DNA of 64,000 nt, from positions 5,604,001 through 5,668,000 of the forward strand of contig NZ_JASTLC010000001.1 in NCBI RefSeq assembly GCF_030499575.1, written 5' to 3'. Source of the stretch: Streptomyces sp. DG2A-72 (GTDB lineage Bacteria; Actinomycetota; Actinomycetes; Streptomycetales; Streptomycetaceae). Below, piece after piece: positions 60,916-64,000 of this stretch. The translations under genes and the position numbers were made by a program. Every line of letters begins with the position of its first letter. Position 1 is the first letter of the stretch. Under the pieces are notes generated by a model. That model was not told the DNA's origin. It searched no databases and saw only the letters and a program-made list of their open reading frames with translations.

Positions 60916-61698
60916 ATGGACTGCCTTATGACGATCACGACACCCGACGACTTCACCCACCGATGGCGGCAGCCGCCGAATTTCCCGCTGGACGTTCCCA
61001 TCGACTACATGTTCCTGCCGGCCGCCGACGTTCTGGACCACGTCCGCAAGGACGAGGAGGTCCGGTTCACCATCCTCGGGGACGACGACTGGCAGGTGCG
61101 CATGGACCGTACCGCCGCCTTCCGCACCGCCCCGCTCGAAGAGATCGTCACCTGGCCGTTCCGGCTGGTGCACTTCAATCTCAGTCGCTTCTACCACGAC
61201 CTCCTGAGCGGCTTTCAGGAGGAGGTGATGATCCCCTGGCGCACCCACCTGTCCGCCCGGGGCTTCATCTGGCAGCGCCTGGCACCCATCCTGTTCCTGT
61301 CCACCGAGGGTGCGTCCTCGACGTACCACAACGACAACTCGCACGGGCTGGTCTGGCAGGTCCACGGCACCAAGACGTTCCACAGCTACCTCGACCCCGA
61401 CAAGCATTTGTCGGCCGAGGCCGCGGTCATCGGCGAGACGACCGGCGAAGAGCCGCCCGAGCACGATGCGGCCGATCGCCACTCCGTCACCATGCGGCCC
61501 GGAGATCAGCTGTGGAGCCACGCTCTGACACCGCACTGGGTCACCACCGAGTCGGAGCTCGCCATGAGCGTCACCCTCTCCCACGGTGGTTTGTGCCACC
61601 AGGGATGCTTCTCCGAGCGGGAGTTGGCACTGCGGGCCTACTGGGACAAGAACCCCTCCGAGGCGTGGATGCACGACCTGCGCAATATCCGCTACTGA
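60916..61698 (+). CDS. JmjC/cupin-8-like Fe(II)/2-oxoglutarate oxygenase
   Basis: A 260-aa oxygenase-like protein. The double-stranded beta-helix is recognisable by the first metal motif HND (H138, D140) in STYHNDNSHGLVWQVHGTKT and the second His in HALTPHWVTTE (H207 or H202), the JmjC/RoxA-like HxD...H arrangement. It probably hydroxylates a protein, peptide or amino acid using iron and 2-oxoglutarate. It follows the second radical SAM gene after 24 bp. ATG 60928, four codons in, is an alternative start. A strong terminator follows at 61703. Confidence 0.8.
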   Translation: MDCLMTITTPDDFTHRWRQPPNFPLDVPIDYMFLPAADVLDHVRKDEEVRFTILGDDDWQVRMDRTAAFRTAPLEEIVTWPFRLVHFNLSRFYHDLLSGFQEEVMIPWRTHLSARGFIWQRLAPILFLSTEGASSTYHNDNSHGLVWQVHGTKTFHSYLDPDKHLSAEAAVIGETTGEEPPEHDAADRHSVTMRPGDQLWSHALTPHWVTTESELAMSVTLSHGGLCHQGCFSERELALRAYWDKNPSEAWMHDLRNIRY

Positions 61699-61702
61699 GA
61701 CG

Positions 61703-61743
61703 GCGTCCCACGACACGAGGCGCTTGCCCGTGTCGTGGGACGC
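61703..61743. terminator. Bidirectional terminator
   Basis: A 14-bp perfect stem (61703-61716 with 61730-61743, arm GCGTCCCACGACAC) and a 13-nt loop. It lies between the convergent oxygenase and aspartyl-tRNA synthetase genes, 4 and 13 nt from their stops. Confidence 0.85.
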
Positions 61744-61756
61744 AGCCGCAACCGGG

Positions 61757-63067
61757 TTACGGAGTAAGCCGGTTCGGCCCGCGGAACAGGAAGGTCGCCT
61801 CGCGAATCGAGTCCAGGCCGAGCATGACCATCAGCACCCGGCCGAGGCCCATGCCGAGGCCCCCGTGCGGCGGGCACCCGTACCGGAACGCGTTCAGGTA
61901 GTCCTGCATCGGCTCGGTGCTCATGGTCTTCTCGGCGGCCTGCTTCAGCAGCACGTCGTACCGGTGCTCGCGCTGCGCGCCGGTGGTGACCTCCAGGCCC
62001 TTCCACAGCAGGTCGAAACTCAAGGTCACACTCGGGTCGTCGGCAGGTCGCATGTGGTAGAAGGGCCGGATGCCGACCGGGTAGTGCGTGATGAACACGA
62101 ACTCGTGCCCGGTGGCCTCCTTGATGTGGGCCGAAATACCCCGCTCGCCCTCCGGGTCCAGGTCTTCCTTGACGCCTGCGGGGTCCCAGCCGCCCTTACG
62201 TAGGATCTCGTGCGCCTCGGCCATGGTGATGCAGGGAAAGGGCGACGTGGGGACGGTGACCTCGACGCCGAAGTGTTCGGTGATCGCCTCGCCGTGCGCG
62301 TCGGCGACCTTGGCGATCGCGTGGGCGAGCATCTGCTCCTCGAACGCCATCACGTCCTCGACCCCGTCGATCCAGGCCAACTCCACATCGACGCCGGTGA
62401 ACTCGGTGGCGTGCCGGGAGGTGAACGACGGCTCGGCACGGAAGACCGGCCCGATCTCGAAGACCTTGTCGACGCCGGCCGCGATCGCCATCTGCTTGAA
62501 GAACTGCGGCGACTGCGCCAGGAAGGCGCTGCGGCCGAAGTAGCCGAGCTTGAAGACCTCCGCGCCGGACTCCGAGGCAGTGCCCATGAGCTTGGGGGTG
62601 TGCATCTCGGTGGCGCCCTGCGCGTAGGCGTACTCGCGCATACCCTGTTCCAGGGTGGTCTGCACGGCGAACATCAGCTGGGTGGCGGGACGGCGGCGCA
62701 CGTCCAGGAAGCGCCAGTCCAACCGCTGCTCCAAGCCTGTGTGGTCATCGATCGGCAGCGGCGTGGCGGCCGGGTTCAGGACCTCGACCGCTTCGGGGAC
62801 GATCTCCAGGCCGCCGAGCTTGACCTGGGCAGCGTCGACGACGCGGCCGGTGATCCTGACGGCGGACTCGGATGTGAGGGCTTCGAGCTGGGCCTCCAGT
62901 GGCCCATCGTCGCGCTTGTGGGTCACCTGGACCATGCCGGTGTGGTCGCGCACGATGACGAACTGCATCTTGCGCTGCAGGCGGAGGGTGTTCACCCATC
63001 CGCAGACGGAAACGGTACGGCCGACGTGTTCTCGCAGGTTGGAGACGTGTACGCGGCGGTGGATCAT
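61757..63067 (-). CDS. Archaeal-type aspartyl-tRNA synthetase (Asp/Asn class)
   Basis: A 436-aa class II synthetase, 150 residues shorter than the usual bacterial AspRS, which carries a GAD insertion. The OB-fold anticodon-binding domain is residues 5-95 (VHVSNLREHVGRTVSVCGWV). Motif 1 is around VQTTLEQGMREYAYAQGA, motif 2 is FEIGPVFRAEPSFTSRHATE, and motif 3 is GLGMGLGRVLMVMLGLDS. Length and motifs match archaeal or AspS2-type aspartate-tRNA(Asn) ligases. It is therefore probably an additional synthetase alongside the host enzyme. ATG 63067 follows GGAGGACCCGA; the ribosome site sits in a hairpin of a T-box leader. Confidence 0.9.
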   Translation of the reverse strand: MIHRRVHVSNLREHVGRTVSVCGWVNTLRLQRKMQFVIVRDHTGMVQVTHKRDDGPLEAQLEALTSESAVRITGRVVDAAQVKLGGLEIVPEAVEVLNPAATPLPIDDHTGLEQRLDWRFLDVRRRPATQLMFAVQTTLEQGMREYAYAQGATEMHTPKLMGTASESGAEVFKLGYFGRSAFLAQSPQFFKQMAIAAGVDKVFEIGPVFRAEPSFTSRHATEFTGVDVELAWIDGVEDVMAFEEQMLAHAIAKVADAHGEAITEHFGVEVTVPTSPFPCITMAEAHEILRKGGWDPAGVKEDLDPEGERGISAHIKEATGHEFVFITHYPVGIRPFYHMRPADDPSVTLSFDLLWKGLEVTTGAQREHRYDVLLKQAAEKTMSTEPMQDYLNAFRYGCPPHGGLGMGLGRVLMVMLGLDSIREATFLFRGPNRLTP

Positions 63068-63345
63068 TCGGGTCCTCCGAAGGACTTCGTCATGATCCCT
63101 TGGGAGTGCGGGCGAGAAGGGCAACTCGCGGTGCCACCGCACTTTCGCCGCCACAGAGTGGCGGCCTCATTCAGGCCCGGTGACGGGGGCCGGCCGGCGG
63201 GGCATTGGACCACCAGTCGGGGTCGTTCCTCCCCGCGCTCAGGAGGGTCTTCACCTCGGGGCGCGAGACCGCCTTCCCAGCTTCCGGCGGCTCTCTCTGC
63301 TCACGTGATCCGTGGCTACTCGTCTCCGTCAACGCGTTGCCCAGC
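63068..63345 (-). promoter_or_regulatory. T-box riboswitch leader of the aspartyl-tRNA synthetase gene
   Basis: On the minus strand, stem I begins with GACGAGTAG (63324-63316), has the AGAGAG box and GAAGCTGGGAAGG distal loop (63298-63271), and returns with GAAGAC. The specifier codon GAC (Asp) is at 63249-63247, next to a basal stem GGAG/CTCC. The T-box GCGGTGGCACCGCG is at 63140-63127; its UGGC pairs with the GCCA end of a G73 tRNA, as tRNA-Asp has. A hairpin GTCCT-TCGG-AGGAC (63085-63072) hides the GGAGG ribosome site, so control is translational. A promoter TTGCCA-N18-TATCCT (63375-63346) fits the start. Confidence 0.85.
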
Positions 63346-63599
63346 AGGATACGGAGCGTGCGGCAGCGGTGGCAATCAAGAAACTCACTCGTGGATGGGA
63401 GAACCTGCCGTGAGCCGTGCGACGGGTGGTGGACGCCGATGCCGAGGAACTCACCGGATCCGTTGGCTATCGCTGACCTGCCCGATGTAGCCACGGGCCC
63501 GAAAATTCGATGCGCTGGACCACCACGCAGTCGATAAAGTCGCCGCTTCCCATCCCTACTGGTCAGGCCAGTTGTCCGACCCAGGAGCGTATAGGCGCC

Positions 63600-64000
63600 A
63601 TGAGCCGTTTGAGCGAGTCCGTCACCCGTGTCATGCACATCCTCGATGGAGCGGACCTGGGCGTGGACTATACGGTCGCGCAGCTGCTGGGCGAGACAAC
63701 AGCACGGCGCTCCCTGGACCTCTCCGACCTCTCCCCCAGGAGCAGGCCGCCCTGGTCGAGGGGCGCGTGAACCACCTGATCCCCTCGGCCGCGGTGCTCG
63801 CCGAGAAGATCGAAGCCGCACGGGACGCGGGGCGTCCGTTCGTCGTCAAGTACGGCATCGACCCGACCTCGCCCGACGTTCACCTCGGGCACGCGGTGCC
63901 GATCATCATCGCCAGCCGGTTCCAGCGGATGGGCCACCACGTCGTCTTCATCATCGGTGACGTCACGGCCAAGATCGGTGACCCGTCGGGAAGGTCCTCG
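63600..64000 (+). pseudogene. Tyrosyl-tRNA synthetase, N-terminal part with a frameshift, cut by the window end
   Basis: Starts at ATG 63600 after AGGAG. Residues 1-46 read SRLSESVTRVMHILDGADLG then VDYTVAQLLGE and LDLSDLSP, and run to a TGA at 63770. The natural continuation QEQAALVEGRVNHLIPSAAV is in another frame. A run of five C at 63733-63737 would need six to join them. After the join the class I core follows: VVKYGIDPTSPDVHLGHAVP (the HIGH-type motif) and FIIGDVTAKIGDPSG. The gene continues beyond the window. It may be a second synthetase. If the shift is real, an internal GTG (63767) could still start a shorter enzyme. Confidence 0.65.

Noticed and set aside
63421..63599. A second T-box in front of the tyrosyl-tRNA synthetase
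   Set aside because: No GGTGGNACCGCG box or stem I elements on the plus strand in this segment.

Overview
The window is high-GC actinobacterial DNA and is almost certainly Streptomyces chromosome. Pointers are third-position GC bias throughout, many GTG starts with 4-nt GTGA/ATGA overlaps, the ask-asd operon with its alpha/beta aspartokinase, dispersed non-coding repeats of a kind common in Streptomyces, and a rare TTA codon in an accessory gene.

Layout. 1-2.2 kb: accessory genes (zinc-ribbon protein, Uma2-type nuclease, an RHH antitoxin with a Doc-like toxin). 2.3-22.9 kb: mostly core genes: an OmpR-type two-component pair, ask-asd, an ECF sigma factor with a membrane partner, SURF1, an S9 peptidase, a DUF1707 protein, a TrkA-N ion-channel-like protein, a metal-type permease pair, DoxX and amidohydrolase. 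22.9-30.7 kb: ferredoxin, then an accessory block with trypco2, a trypsin-like/STAND NTPase/TPR protein broken by a frameshift, DUF4913, FkbM methyltransferase, glycosyltransferase and a UTRA regulator that has lost its DNA-binding domain. 30.7-37.2 kb: a giant STAND NTPase with 14 WD repeats, a WYL regulator with divergent RidA, and a lipoprotein. 37.2-42.5 kb: a decayed PIN-domain module, a small membrane protein, an RHS/YD-repeat toxin-like protein, and an IS5-type remnant.

At 42471-42513 lies the 3' half of a tRNA-Pro gene followed by what looks like the original tRNA terminator. This marks the left junction of an integrated island that runs rightward and probably beyond the window, since no complete tRNA-Pro gene is seen here. 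The island carries a helicase-methylase-ATPase (Hma-like) defence operon, an AlbA_2 protein and a PD-(D/E)XK nuclease. After a stretch of decayed genes come a HAD hydrolase, an XRE/TPR regulator and a divergent operon: a 119-aa protein, two radical SAM enzymes and a JmjC-like oxygenase. The right end holds a convergent archaeal-type aspartyl-tRNA synthetase and the start of a tyrosyl-tRNA synthetase.

The most interesting find is at the right end. The aspartyl-tRNA synthetase is preceded by what reads as a complete T-box riboswitch. Its specifier is GAC (Asp), its tRNA-end-binding sequence matches a G73 tRNA, and a small hairpin buries the ribosome binding site. Together with the two-radical-SAM operon this suggests a biosynthetic cluster for a modified peptide or amino acid, possibly an aminoacyl-tRNA synthetase inhibitor, carrying inducible self-resistance synthetases. 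That functional reading is inference. Two genes (the trypsin/NTPase protein and the tyrosyl-tRNA synthetase) carry single-base frameshifts that should be checked against reads before being called pseudogenes.
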